Of a stretch of DNA of 11,511 nt, positions 1 through 6,229 are shown one piece after another. Every line of letters begins with the position of its first letter. The stretch's first letter is position 1. The translations under genes were made by a program, and so were the position numbers. The stretch spans positions 1 through 11,511 of the forward strand of contig ONVG01000073.1 of assembly GCA_900321195.1 (NCBI GenBank), in the 5' to 3' direction. The stretch comes from an uncultured Eubacteriales bacterium (lineage in GTDB: Bacteria > Bacillota > Clostridia > Oscillospirales > Acutalibacteraceae). The notes below the pieces were generated by a model, which saw only the letters and a list, made by a program, of their open reading frames with translations, had not been told where the DNA came from and searched no databases.

Positions 1-118
1 CAGGATAGCAGTATTGGCTGATCTTGTAAAAAGTGGTATCATCACTGTAATGCAGGCAGCACAGCAGGAAAAAATGACGGTTGAAGAATTTAAGAAAAAA
101 GCAGGTTTGACCGCATAA
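1..118 (+). CDS. C-terminal tail of an unrecognised protein (partial)
   Basis: An open frame enters from the left edge (codons start at base 2) and ends at TAA 116-118. The visible 38 residues begin RIAVLADLVKSG and end EEFKKKAGLTA. They read as two short amphipathic helices, the second carrying a 'MTVEEFKKKAGL' pattern. Short helical tails like this occur on many small Firmicutes proteins, including phage proteins, so the tail does not identify the family. A strong hairpin terminator follows 20 bp after the stop, so this is the last gene of its transcript. The start and most of the protein lie outside the window. Confidence 0.6.
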   Translation, partial: RIAVLADLVKSGIITVMQAAQQEKMTVEEFKKKAGLTA

Positions 119-138
119 AGATCAATTATATCAACAAT

Positions 139-184
139 GGCAGAAAGATATGGCGAAAGCCGTATCTCTCTGCCTTTTATTTTT
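139..184 (+). terminator. Intrinsic terminator after the partial gene
   Basis: A 16-bp stem (139-154 with 159-174) has one A-C mismatch and one G-U pair, a GAAA tetraloop and then TTTTATTTTT. It ends the transcript of the upstream gene. It sits only 3 bp before the AGGAGG of the helicase gene, so that gene has no room for its own promoter after the hairpin. It must rely on read-through or on a promoter upstream of the hairpin. Confidence 0.85.
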
Positions 185-201
185 CTGAGGAGGATTCAAA
201 A

Positions 202-885
202 ATGATAGCAACATACCAGCGAACGATATTTGAAAAAGGCGATTTTTCAATTTGCTCCTTCAAACCAGAGGACGAGAGCGAACCGCCGCAGAATGCCATG
301 AAATACGGAACCTTTGTAGGTGTAGGAGTCAATATCCCGCACAGCGAGGATGTGAAGCTCAACCTTGACGGAGATTGGGAATCAAATAAATACGGACTGC
401 AAATGAAGATAAACACCTGCATTTCCATTCTGCCGAAAACAGAGGAAGGCATAATCGCTTTTCTTTCATCCGGAGTTTTGCCATACATCAAAAACAAAAC
501 GGCGATAAAGCTCTATAAAACCTTCGGAGAACAGGTCTTTTCGGTAATTGAAAATCATCCGGAGGAACTGCTCAGAGTAAGCGGTATTACAAAGAAAAAG
601 CTGAAGGCTATTCAGGATGCTTATACGGTAAATTACGGATACCAGGATCTGTTGATGCTTTTACAGCCGGCAGGAATTTCCGTCAGCAACATCAAGAAGA
701 TCGTTGACCGTTTCGGTGCGTCTGCATCGGAGAAAATCAAAAACAACCCCTATGTCCTTTTTACGATCAACGGCTTCGGATTCAAAACTGTTGACGAGAT
801 CGCGGCAAAAACACATACTCCTCCGAATGATCCGCTTCGCATAATGGGAGCCTTGAAGTTTGTGCTTACAGAATGGGAGCCTTGA
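202..885 (+). CDS. RecD2-like helicase, N-terminal fragment
   Basis: This 227-residue fragment starts at ATG 202 with a perfect AGGAGG at 188-193 and an 8-nt spacer. Residues 1-90 look like the N-terminal OB-type domain of RecD2 proteins (ATYQRTIFEKGDFSICSFKP, then a GVGVNIP strand). Residues about 95-205 hold the helix-hairpin-helix DNA-binding region (HPEELLRVSGITKKKLKAI and NPYVLFTINGFGFKTVDEIA). The last three residues, WEP, come from the frameshift, and TGA 883-885 follows. No ATPase motif is present, so this part alone could bind DNA at most. Loss of frame lies in the second copy of the 29-bp repeat. Confidence 0.75.
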   Translation: MIATYQRTIFEKGDFSICSFKPEDESEPPQNAMKYGTFVGVGVNIPHSEDVKLNLDGDWESNKYGLQMKINTCISILPKTEEGIIAFLSSGVLPYIKNKTAIKLYKTFGEQVFSVIENHPEELLRVSGITKKKLKAIQDAYTVNYGYQDLLMLLQPAGISVSNIKKIVDRFGASASEKIKNNPYVLFTINGFGFKTVDEIAAKTHTPPNDPLRIMGALKFVLTEWEP

Positions 886-901
886 AGTTTGTGCTTACAG
901 A
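844..901 (+). repeat. 29-bp perfect tandem duplication inside the helicase gene
   Basis: The unit ATGGGAGCC...CTTACAGA occurs at 844-872 and again, without a mismatch, at 873-901. Twenty-nine is not a multiple of three, so the second copy shifts the frame. The unit carries an ATG, so the duplication itself supplies a possible new start (873) for the downstream frame, overlapping the TGA at 883-885 of the upstream frame. Perfect identity points to a recent event, or to an assembly or sequencing artefact. Confidence 0.95.
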
Positions 902-2375
902 AGCACAGAACGAAGGACACCTTTGCATGAAACAGGAGGAGCTTCGTACAGCCGCCCATACGCTGATTAACGAGGGGTTTGACAGCGAAATAGTGTCCAC
1001 CAATGAAATTACATTCGTGATAAAGAAAATGGCTTTAGACGGCGTTCTGAAGGGCGATAACGGCTATGCCTATCTCGCATACAACTATGATAACGAGAGC
1101 TTTGCGGCAGGGCGCGTAAGGGCGTTTCTGTGCATACGGGAAAAGCCTGTCAGTGTCGATCCGTATATTGCAGATTTCGAGCGAAACAACTTTCCGCTTG
1201 CCGAAAAACAAAAGGAAGCTATCGGGCAGTTTTTCCGAAACCGCTTTTCCATTATCACCGGAGGACCGGGTACTGGAAAATCAATTGTGCTGAAAGCTAT
1301 ACTTGAAACACAGTTCCGCATCAAAGCAAAATCGGATGTATTGCTTCTCGCTCCGACCGGAAAGGCGGCACGAAGGATGTCAGAGGCAACGGGCAGACCT
1401 GCATACACGATTCATTCCGGGCTGCATATAAGCGAGGAAACAAAGCTTGAAGATATGCAGACTGTTGATGCCGATGTCGTTATAGTTGATGAAGTTTCAA
1501 TGTGCGACCAGAAGCTGTTTGCAATCCTTATGGCAGCCATTGATCCGAAGAAAAGCAAGCTTCTGCTTGTCGGGGACAGTGACCAGCTTCCGAGCGTCGG
1601 AGCTGGAAATGTTCTTAACGAGCTTATCACCTGCGGAAAAGTTCCTGTCACAAGGCTTGACCTTGTCTATCGTCAGGGTGCAGGTAGCATTATCCCGATC
1701 AATGCAGAGAAGATAAACAACGGAGATGCAAAGCTATCCTACAATCAGGAATTTCAGTTTGCAAAGACCGATGATAACGATATTTGCTTTAATACGGTCA
1801 TCGACAGGTACATCAAAGAGATAAACCGTGTCGGGATAGAAAATTGCTGTATTCTCTGTCCGATGAAATCAAGGGGCAAAAACTGCGTCAATGAATATAA
1901 CAAATGTATTCAGGCAACTATCAACCCGCCCGCACCGGACAAGCCGGAGATCACGTTAAAAAACTCAGTTTTCCGCGTTGGCGACAGAGTCATGCAGACA
2001 AAGAACAGCGAAAATGTATCAAACGGCGAAACAGGCTTTATTGCTGAGATAAAGAAGGACGAGGACGATAATCAGCTTTGCGGGATCATGTTTGACGGTA
2101 AGCCTGATGTACTGTGGTATTATCCGGAAGAAATGCAGAATATCACTCTTGCATACTCTATAACCATTCATAAGTCACAAGGGTCGGAGTACAAGTCCGT
2201 CATCATCCCGATGCTGAAAAGCTACTACATTATGCTGAAGCGCAATCTCCTTTACACCGCCGTCACCCGTGCCAAAAGCAAGGTGATAATCGTCGGTCAG
2301 GGACAGGCTGTCTATATGGCTGTCAGCAAGACCGAGACGGATATGAGAAACACTCAGCTTGGGAGAAGAATTTAA
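873..2375 (+). CDS. RecD2-like helicase, C-terminal ATPase fragment (SF1B)
   Basis: This 500-residue fragment holds all the motor motifs of a RecD2/TraA-type 5'-3' DNA helicase. It has Walker A GGPGTGKS (130-137), Walker B VIVDEVSM (203-210), motif III GDSDQLPSVGAGN (234-246), motif IV YRQ (266-268), an SH3-like stretch (VGDRVMQTKN, 369-378), and the C-terminal UvrD_C_2 motif AYSITIHKSQGSEY (427-440) with YTAVTRAK (461-468). It lacks the N-terminal OB and helix-hairpin-helix parts, which lie in the frame at 202-885. The ATG at 873 has no good ribosome binding site, so expression would depend on reinitiation after the TGA at 883-885. No internal stop or missing catalytic residue was seen in this part. 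Confidence 0.8.
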   Translation: MGALKFVLTEAQNEGHLCMKQEELRTAAHTLINEGFDSEIVSTNEITFVIKKMALDGVLKGDNGYAYLAYNYDNESFAAGRVRAFLCIREKPVSVDPYIADFERNNFPLAEKQKEAIGQFFRNRFSIITGGPGTGKSIVLKAILETQFRIKAKSDVLLLAPTGKAARRMSEATGRPAYTIHSGLHISEETKLEDMQTVDADVVIVDEVSMCDQKLFAILMAAIDPKKSKLLLVGDSDQLPSVGAGNVLNELITCGKVPVTRLDLVYRQGAGSIIPINAEKINNGDAKLSYNQEFQFAKTDDNDICFNTVIDRYIKEINRVGIENCCILCPMKSRGKNCVNEYNKCIQATINPPAPDKPEITLKNSVFRVGDRVMQTKNSENVSNGETGFIAEIKKDEDDNQLCGIMFDGKPDVLWYYPEEMQNITLAYSITIHKSQGSEYKSVIIPMLKSYYIMLKRNLLYTAVTRAKSKVIIVGQGQAVYMAVSKTETDMRNTQLGRRI

Positions 2376-2384
2376 CAACGACAG

Positions 2385-2416
2385 CAGAGGAGAGAGTGAT
2401 CTTTCCTCTGTTTTTT
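2385..2416 (+). terminator. Intrinsic terminator of the helicase gene
   Basis: A 10-bp stem (CAGAGGAGAG with CTTTCCTCTG, one G-U pair) has a 6-nt loop and a run of six T. It begins 9 bp after the helicase stop codon. Confidence 0.85.
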
Positions 2417-2449
2417 ATATATAATAATTCCCTCCACCGTGAAACTAAT

Positions 2450-2475
2450 AAAAAAGCCTACCCTTTCGGATAGAC
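2450..2475 (-). terminator. Intrinsic terminator of the SUKH gene
   Basis: Read on the minus strand, GTCTATCC, loop GAAA, GGGTAGGC forms an 8-bp stem with two wobble pairs, followed by six T. It lies about 50 bp past the SUKH stop codon. The other strand also has T's after the stem, so it may act both ways between these two convergent genes. Confidence 0.75.
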
Positions 2476-2526
2476 TTTTTCGACAAGCTGTTCATATAGC
2501 TAATCCAATCGTAACAATAGGACACA

Positions 2527-3099
2527 TTATAAATATTTTTCAAGATCATCATATTGATTCATGGAATACTTTTTTATAAACTCAACAAATGATTCTTCTA
2601 TCCTATAAACAAATTTTCTGACATTTTCATAATTGAGTTCAAAATCTTCCTCATCAAAATCATCCTCGTTCAAATAACTCGGAATATTTGCAATCTCAGC
2701 TTCATCATCGGGGTCAAAATATATAAACGAGTGATCAATCAATAAAACAGCAGGATCTCCATCCGTATTTTCATTAGTATCAATGCAAACAACATTTCCT
2801 CCAACTGTAACAGCAAAAACAAAGATACCAAGCTCGGATAAAACAACCCCAGGAGCAAGTTCCGTATTTTCTGATAAAATATCATCAATGCCAATCAATG
2901 TTATATTACTATTCAGAAAAGAAATATTATTTGGCTGGTAATCTTTATAAAAATCAATAAATTTATAGCATTTGTCGCCCACTAATTCTCTCAAACTATC
3001 GAGTTGTTCTTCAGTTGTCGGAACAAAAAAGGCTTTAGACGTTTCATTGCTTTCAGATAGAGAAATTAAAATTTTTTCGGCTTCTTTCTGTAAAGACAT
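2527..3099 (-). CDS. SUKH (SMI1/KNR4) domain protein, probable immunity protein
   Basis: This 190-residue acidic cytosolic protein has no signal peptide or membrane segment. The SUKH-like core spans about residues 44-175. It has an opening helix (KCYKFIDFYKDY), a strand pair NITLIGIDDIL, the signature strand pair GIFVFAVTVGGNVVCIDT (91-108), and an acidic loop DPDDEAE before the final helix. SUKH proteins are best known as immunity proteins that bind and neutralise polymorphic nuclease-type toxins, but some have other roles. I chose ATG 3099 over the ATG 20 codons upstream because AGGAAG lies 8 nt before it and the extension is not SUKH-like. It is visibly more AT-rich than its neighbours, and no toxin gene is next to it. 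No convincing promoter was seen; read-through from the tRNA operon upstream is possible. Confidence 0.7.
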   Translation of the reverse strand: MSLQKEAEKILISLSESNETSKAFFVPTTEEQLDSLRELVGDKCYKFIDFYKDYQPNNISFLNSNITLIGIDDILSENTELAPGVVLSELGIFVFAVTVGGNVVCIDTNENTDGDPAVLLIDHSFIYFDPDDEAEIANIPSYLNEDDFDEEDFELNYENVRKFVYRIEESFVEFIKKYSMNQYDDLEKYL

Positions 3100-3183
3100 T
3101 ACTTTTTCTTCCTTTCTGAAAATATCTTTAATATCAACCAAATACACAAGCGAAAACATTCAAAATAATTTATAATACAATTT

Positions 3184-3213
3184 AAGGGCAGAAAGCCTGA
3201 GCCTTCTGCCCTT
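3184..3213 (-). terminator. Hairpin after tRNA-Pro, probable weak terminator
   Basis: A perfect 10-bp inverted repeat (AAGGGCAGAA / TTCTGCCCTT) has a 10-nt loop and lies 7 bp past the tRNA-Pro 3' end. On the minus strand it is followed by AAATTGTATT rather than a clean T-run, so termination may be leaky and could feed the SUKH gene. It could also be an RNase processing signal. Confidence 0.45.
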
Positions 3214-3220
3214 ATACAAG

Positions 3221-3294
3221 TCGAGGTGACAGGATTTGAACCTGCGGCCTCTACGTCCCGAACGTAGCGCTCCACCAAACTGAGCTACACCTCG
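3221..3294 (-). tRNA. tRNA-Pro(CGG)
   Basis: The cloverleaf folds: acceptor CGAGGTG / CACCTCG, anticodon loop TTCGGGA between CTACG and CGTAG, and TTCAAAT in the T-loop. The anticodon CGG reads proline codon CCG. CCA is not encoded. It is second in the minus-strand pair behind tRNA-Gln(CTG). Confidence 0.95.
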
Positions 3295-3302
3295 TTCTTA
3301 AA

Positions 3303-3331
3303 TTAAGCCTTGAATAAAATTCAAGGCTTAA
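3303..3331 (-). other. Hairpin between tRNA-Gln and tRNA-Pro
   Basis: A perfect 12-bp inverted repeat (TTAAGCCTTGAA / TTCAAGGCTTAA) has a 5-nt loop. It fills the 39-bp gap between the two minus-strand tRNAs. There is no good T-run, so it more likely guides processing of the tRNA precursor than full termination. Confidence 0.55.
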
Positions 3332-3333
3332 AC

Positions 3334-3407
3334 TGGCTGGGGAATAGGGATTCGAACCCCAACAAACAGAGTCAGAGTCTGTCGTGCTACCGTTACACAA
3401 TTCCCCA
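3334..3407 (-). tRNA. tRNA-Gln(CTG)
   Basis: Acceptor TGGGGAA / TTCCCCA, discriminator G and an encoded CCA (minus strand 3336-3334). The anticodon loop CTCTGAC sits between ACAGA and TCTGT, giving anticodon CTG for codon CAG. It is first in the minus-strand tRNA pair, about 40 bp after the predicted start of transcription. Confidence 0.95.
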
Positions 3408-3451
3408 ATATATCATTTTGTGTTCAGCAGTCTGACCTGAGAACATTTAGT

Positions 3452-3480
3452 ATTATACTACACACATTTAAATATGTCAA
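3452..3480 (-). promoter_or_regulatory. Consensus sigma-A promoter for the minus-strand tRNAs
   Basis: On the minus strand: TTGACA (3480-3475), 17-bp spacer, TATAAT (3457-3452). Both boxes match the consensus exactly. Predicted start of transcription is near 3445, and the DNA upstream is A/T-tract rich (3481-3530), which could act as an UP element. Confidence 0.9.
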
Positions 3481-3534
3481 GACTTTTTTAAAAAAAAATC
3501 AAAAAAATAAAGAAAAAAAATTAAAACTAAACAC

Positions 3535-3563
3535 TTGACATTTCAAGAAGTTTATGATAATAT
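3535..3563 (+). promoter_or_regulatory. Sigma-A promoter for the plus-strand tRNA cluster
   Basis: TTGACA (3535-3540), 17-bp spacer, TAATAT (3558-3563), with an extended -10 TG at 3555-3556. It lies back to back with the minus-strand tRNA promoter, sharing the A-rich stretch between them. Predicted start of transcription is about 12 bp before tRNA-Gly. Confidence 0.85.
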
Positions 3564-3581
3564 ATTACATGTCGCTGATAT

Positions 3582-3655
3582 GCGGGTGTAGTTCAGTGGT
3601 AGAACCCCAGCCTTCCAAGCTGGTTGTGTGGGTTCGATTCCCATCACCCGCTCCA
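3582..3655 (+). tRNA. tRNA-Gly(TCC)
   Basis: Acceptor GCGGGTG / CACCCGC, discriminator T and an encoded CCA. The anticodon loop CTTCCAA between CCAGC and GCTGG gives anticodon TCC. It is the first gene of the five-tRNA plus-strand cluster. Confidence 0.96.
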
Positions 3656-3658
3656 CTT

Positions 3659-3732
3659 GCGCCAATAGCTCAGCTGGATAGAGCAACTGCCTTCTAAGCA
3701 GTAGGTCAGGGGTTCGAGTCCCTTTTGGCGCG
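3659..3732 (+). tRNA. tRNA-Arg(TCT)
   Basis: Acceptor GCGCCAA / TTGGCGC, discriminator G, no encoded CCA. The anticodon loop CTTCTAA between ACTGC and GCAGT gives anticodon TCT, for AGA/AGG codons. Only 3 bp separate it from tRNA-Gly. Confidence 0.96.
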
Positions 3733-3740
3733 CTTGATAT

Positions 3741-3818
3741 GGTGGGTATAGCTTAGCTGGTTAAAGCGCCAGTTTGTGGCACTGGAGATCGTCGGTTCGA
3801 ATCCGATTACCCACCCCA
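3741..3818 (+). tRNA. tRNA-His(GTG)
   Basis: It shows the tRNA-His hallmark of an extra 5' G (3741) facing C73 (3815), on acceptor GTGGGTA / TACCCAC. The anticodon loop TTGTGGC between CCAGT and ACTGG gives anticodon GTG. CCA is encoded (3816-3818). Confidence 0.96.
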
Positions 3819-3827
3819 CACTATTTA

Positions 3828-3869
3828 CTTGTACATCACGCAGCAGTATTTGCTGCGTGAATTTACAAG
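3828..3869 (+). other. Hairpin between tRNA-His and tRNA-Gln(TTG)
   Basis: A perfect 10-bp stem (TCACGCAGCA / TGCTGCGTGA) with loop GTATT is extended by CTTGTA / TACAAG after a small internal loop. No T-run follows, so it is not a standard terminator. It is likely a precursor-processing structure that separates the first three tRNAs from the last two. Confidence 0.55.
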
Positions 3870-3877
3870 GGAAACAT

Positions 3878-3949
3878 TGGGGTGTCGCCTAGCGGTTAAG
3901 GCAACGGACTTTGACTCCGTCATCGCTGGTTCAAATCCAGCCATCCCAG
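3878..3949 (+). tRNA. tRNA-Gln(TTG)
   Basis: Acceptor TGGGGTG / CATCCCA (one G-T pair), discriminator G, no encoded CCA. The anticodon loop CTTTGAC between ACGGA and TCCGT gives anticodon TTG for CAA. With tRNA-Gln(CTG) on the other strand, the island covers both glutamine codons. Confidence 0.95.
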
Positions 3950-3967
3950 TCATTTATTTTTTAATAC

Positions 3968-4040
3968 GATCCATTAGCTCAGTTGGCAGAGCACTTGACT
4001 TTTAATCAAGGTGTCCGGGGTTCGAATCCCCGATGGGTCA
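3968..4040 (+). tRNA. tRNA-Lys(TTT)
   Basis: Acceptor GATCCAT / ATGGGTC, discriminator A, no encoded CCA. The anticodon loop CTTTTAA between CTTGA and TCAAG gives anticodon TTT. It is the last tRNA of the cluster; a terminator stem starts 7 bp after it. Confidence 0.96.
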
Positions 4041-4046
4041 GAAATT

Positions 4047-4078
4047 CCCCGTCACTAAAGTGATGGGGATTATTTTTT
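4047..4078 (+). terminator. Intrinsic terminator of the plus-strand tRNA cluster
   Basis: A 9-bp stem (CCCCGTCAC / GTGATGGGG, one G-T pair) has a TAAA loop and then ATTATTTTTTC. Confidence 0.9.
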
Positions 4079-4088
4079 CACAACCGTC

Positions 4089-4114
4089 AAGCGCCTAAGA
4101 AAGGCGCTTTTTCT
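4089..4114. terminator. Second hairpin terminator, overlapping the regulator's last codons
   Basis: A 7-bp stem AAGCGCC / GGCGCTT with a 7-nt loop is followed by T's on the plus strand. It backs up the tRNA terminator. Its right half lies inside the last codons and stop (TAG, 4097-4095) of the response regulator on the minus strand, for which it may also stop transcription. Confidence 0.7.
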
Positions 4115-4754
4115 TATATTGGCCAGCCGAAATGTTCATAAGCACATTTTCTGCTCCTGCTTCATCAAAGCAGTCCCTCATATCCTTGATGTGCTTTCTT
4201 AAAAGATCCTGCTTATCGGGGTCGCCGTCCCAGAAAACGCCTATAAGCTCGCCGTTTGTCGCAAATGCGCCCTGCTTGTATATAAGGTATGCGAATATCT
4301 CTATCGTCAGCCTTCTTCCGAAGCTGAAAGGCTTTCCGTCGGCAAAAACAGCAAAATGCTCCCTGCACCTGACTTTGATGATATTCCTTTTTGACTTTAC
4401 AGGCACTCTCACCCATTTAAGCGCTTCCAGTATATCATCCTCATCAAACGGCTTTGTAATAAAGCTGCTGCAATGTATCTTATGTCCTAACATTGCATAT
4501 TCAGAATGTCCCGTTATGCATATTATATCTATATTGCCATAGTGCCTTCTGAGAATATACGCCGCTTCCTCTCCCGACATTTCAGGCATCTCTATATCAA
4601 GAAAAACAACGTCTGCTCTCTCTCGCTCTATCATCTTCAAGCCCTCTTTTGCCGAGCATGCAAAAAAATGTTTTCCCTCTGGGTCTATCTTATTCATTAT
4701 ATATTTCATAAGGTCTAATATCGCATTATTATCATCTATCGTTACAGTCGTCAT
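4095..4754 (-). CDS. Response regulator, receiver plus OmpR/SARP-like DNA-binding domain
   Basis: This is a 219-residue cytosolic regulator. The receiver domain (residues 1-115) has the acidic pair D7-D8, phosphoacceptor D53 (VVFLDIEMPEMSG), T81 (ICITG) and K101 (FITKPFDE). After a short linker, residues about 125-219 look like the winged-helix output domain of SARP/OmpR-type regulators (KPFSFGRRLTIEIFAYLIYK, GAFATNGELIGVFW, DLLRKHIKDMRDCF). I chose ATG 4754 because AGGGGGA lies just before it. The ATG at 4772 overlaps the kinase stop as ATGA but has no ribosome binding site. It is co-transcribed with the LytS/YesM-type kinase upstream. Kinases of that class usually pair with LytTR or AraC-type regulators, so this output domain is unusual for the pair. 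Confidence 0.88.
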   Translation of the reverse strand: MTTVTIDDNNAILDLMKYIMNKIDPEGKHFFACSAKEGLKMIERERADVVFLDIEMPEMSGEEAAYILRRHYGNIDIICITGHSEYAMLGHKIHCSSFITKPFDEDDILEALKWVRVPVKSKRNIIKVRCREHFAVFADGKPFSFGRRLTIEIFAYLIYKQGAFATNGELIGVFWDGDPDKQDLLRKHIKDMRDCFDEAGAENVLMNISAGQYKKKRLS

Positions 4755-4768
4755 AGTCAGTCCCCCTA

Positions 4769-6130
4769 TCATACAGCTTCAAGCGGTTTCAGCTTTATAA
4801 CAGCACTCGTACCCTTTTCGTCCTGTGTTATGGAAAGCTCGCCCTTATCCATTGCTTTAAGCCGCAGACGCACATTCTCTATACCTATGCTTTTTCTGTC
4901 CTTCTGCACGTCCGTGAGCTTATTTCCGCCTGAGCCGTCATCCCATACCTCTATCATAATATAATCAGGCTCATCAAATACGCTTATCTTTACAAGTCCG
5001 CCGTCCGTGTATGTGCTTATGCCGTAGCGAACAGCATTCTCAACAAGCGGCTCTACACAAAATGCTGGCACCATAAAATCATCTATCTCTATATCATATT
5101 CTACTCTCAGCTTATCACCGAAATTGAGTTTTTCAAGCTGGAGATATGCCTTTATATGTTTAAGCTCATCCTTGAACGGTATAAGCGTATTCTCCGACAT
5201 AGCCGTAAGATTTGCGCGGAGATACTTTCCGAAGCTGCTTATTCCCTCGTACAGTTCAGGGTCATCCGTACATTTTGACTGCAAAGCCATTATAGAATTA
5301 TATATAAAATGCGGCTGTATCTGAGCAACAAGAAGCTTTATCTTATTTTCCTGAAGCTCCTGCTTGCTCTTTTCAAGCTCATGGGCATTGTTTACCGAAA
5401 TAGCTGTTTTATTCTGCTCATAAAGCAGGAATATTATAAGCGCCGTTATCGAAACAGACATATTATTGAATGAAATATCCGTAAATAAAAAGCTGAAAAG
5501 AAAAGCTAAAAGCGGAGCGATAGAAGACGCAAGCGTTATCTTCCCAAAAAACGGGTCTACATTTTTTCTGAAAAGTATGAAAACCATGAATATATACACA
5601 AACGATATAAGCATAACAAAGTACCATAAAATATAAAACGGTCCTCTGTGGTAGTTGTTTAACTGGTCAAAATAATAAAGCGCTCCTGTAAGAGGTGTCA
5701 GACAAAGGAAAAAAAGACACACTATCTGCAAATGCTCAACACATGATGTAACTATCCTGAGCTTTACCGAGCCTATCTTATCGGCGATATTCTTTTTTAC
5801 AAGCCGTAAAAAGAATATCATCTGAGCCGAGCCTACAGCAAAATATCCAAACTCTGCCGCCTGCCTGACAAAAAAGCCGTACCTGCTCCTCTCCCCTATC
5901 ATTATCGTACACATAACATCAAAGTAATTATACATGAATATAATAAAAAAGAATATTATTATCTCTTTTGAAAACGGAAGATAAAGCTTCTGCGACTCGC
6001 TGTCGTAATCCGTCTTGCTCATGCTGACAATAATAGATAATATCATTATTATCATAAACACAAGGTTCCATAATTCTATAATCACCTGTATAAACGCCGG
6101 TATACCTATACGCTCTATAAACGCCTGCAT
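4769..6130 (-). CDS. LytS/YesM-type sensor histidine kinase, seven-TM
   Basis: This 453-residue inner-membrane sensor kinase has seven hydrophobic segments at about residues 12-36, 55-78, 90-112, 130-154, 164-187, 197-217 and 223-238. A short coiled-coil (248-268) and a kinase core follow. The phosphoacceptor is H274 in AQIQPHFIYNSI. The N-box is VEPLVENAVRYG (359-370), the G1-box DDGSGG (397-402) and the G2 region SIGIENVRLRL (414-424). This is the His_kinase/HATPase layout of the LytS/YesM class. No extracellular sensor domain is visible, so the signal is probably sensed in or at the membrane. ATG 6130 has GGAGG 9 nt upstream. The regulator gene follows directly, and a promoter lies at 6164-6192. 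The signal is unknown. Confidence 0.92.
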   Translation of the reverse strand: MQAFIERIGIPAFIQVIIELWNLVFMIIMILSIIVSMSKTDYDSESQKLYLPFSKEIIIFFFIIFMYNYFDVMCTIMIGERSRYGFFVRQAAEFGYFAVGSAQMIFFLRLVKKNIADKIGSVKLRIVTSCVEHLQIVCLFFLCLTPLTGALYYFDQLNNYHRGPFYILWYFVMLISFVYIFMVFILFRKNVDPFFGKITLASSIAPLLAFLFSFLFTDISFNNMSVSITALIIFLLYEQNKTAISVNNAHELEKSKQELQENKIKLLVAQIQPHFIYNSIMALQSKCTDDPELYEGISSFGKYLRANLTAMSENTLIPFKDELKHIKAYLQLEKLNFGDKLRVEYDIEIDDFMVPAFCVEPLVENAVRYGISTYTDGGLVKISVFDEPDYIMIEVWDDGSGGNKLTDVQKDRKSIGIENVRLRLKAMDKGELSITQDEKGTSAVIKLKPLEAV

Positions 6131-6163
6131 GGGATAAAACCTCCATAATATTTCGTCATAAAC

Positions 6164-6192
6164 ATTATGTCATATGTTCTGCAATTTTTCAA
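6164..6192 (-). promoter_or_regulatory. Sigma-A promoter of the kinase-regulator operon
   Basis: On the minus strand: TTGAAA (6192-6187), 17-bp spacer, CATAAT (6169-6164) with an extended -10 TG. The predicted start near 6157 leaves a leader of about 27 nt with GGAGG before the kinase ATG. Confidence 0.75.
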
Positions 6193-6229
6193 CAAAAATT
6201 AACAAAATATTCATAAATAAAGCTTATTC

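Larger units (their letters stand above)
202..2375 (+). pseudogene. RecD2-like helicase gene, frameshifted by a tandem duplication
   Basis: Two overlapping frames (202-885 and 873-2375) are the N- and C-terminal parts of one RecD2-type helicase. Removing one copy of a 29-bp tandem duplication (844-872 / 873-901) joins the frames exactly at MGALKFVLTE and gives a 714-residue protein. That is close to the length I recall for Deinococcus RecD2 (about 715). The joined protein would have the N-terminal OB-like region, helix-hairpin-helix region, Walker A and B, motif III, SH3-like region and UvrD-type C-terminal motif in the normal order. As given, the gene is interrupted. It could be dead, switched off reversibly, or an assembly artefact. 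Confidence 0.75.

Noticed and set aside
1085..1408. Minus-strand frame over the helicase gene
   Set aside because: Shadow of the Walker A region; the plus strand encodes the conserved motifs.
3200..3300. Attachment site for an integrated element at the tRNA-Pro 3' end
   Set aside because: The accessory-looking region 1-3180 abuts this end, but I found no second copy of the tRNA 3' end and no integrase within the window.
3481..3534. A-rich tract as replication origin or repeat array
   Set aside because: It is a simple A/T tract between two strong promoters, with no iterons or DnaA boxes.
4132..4542. 136-codon plus-strand open frame
   Set aside because: It is antisense to the response regulator, whose receiver and winged-helix motifs are clear.
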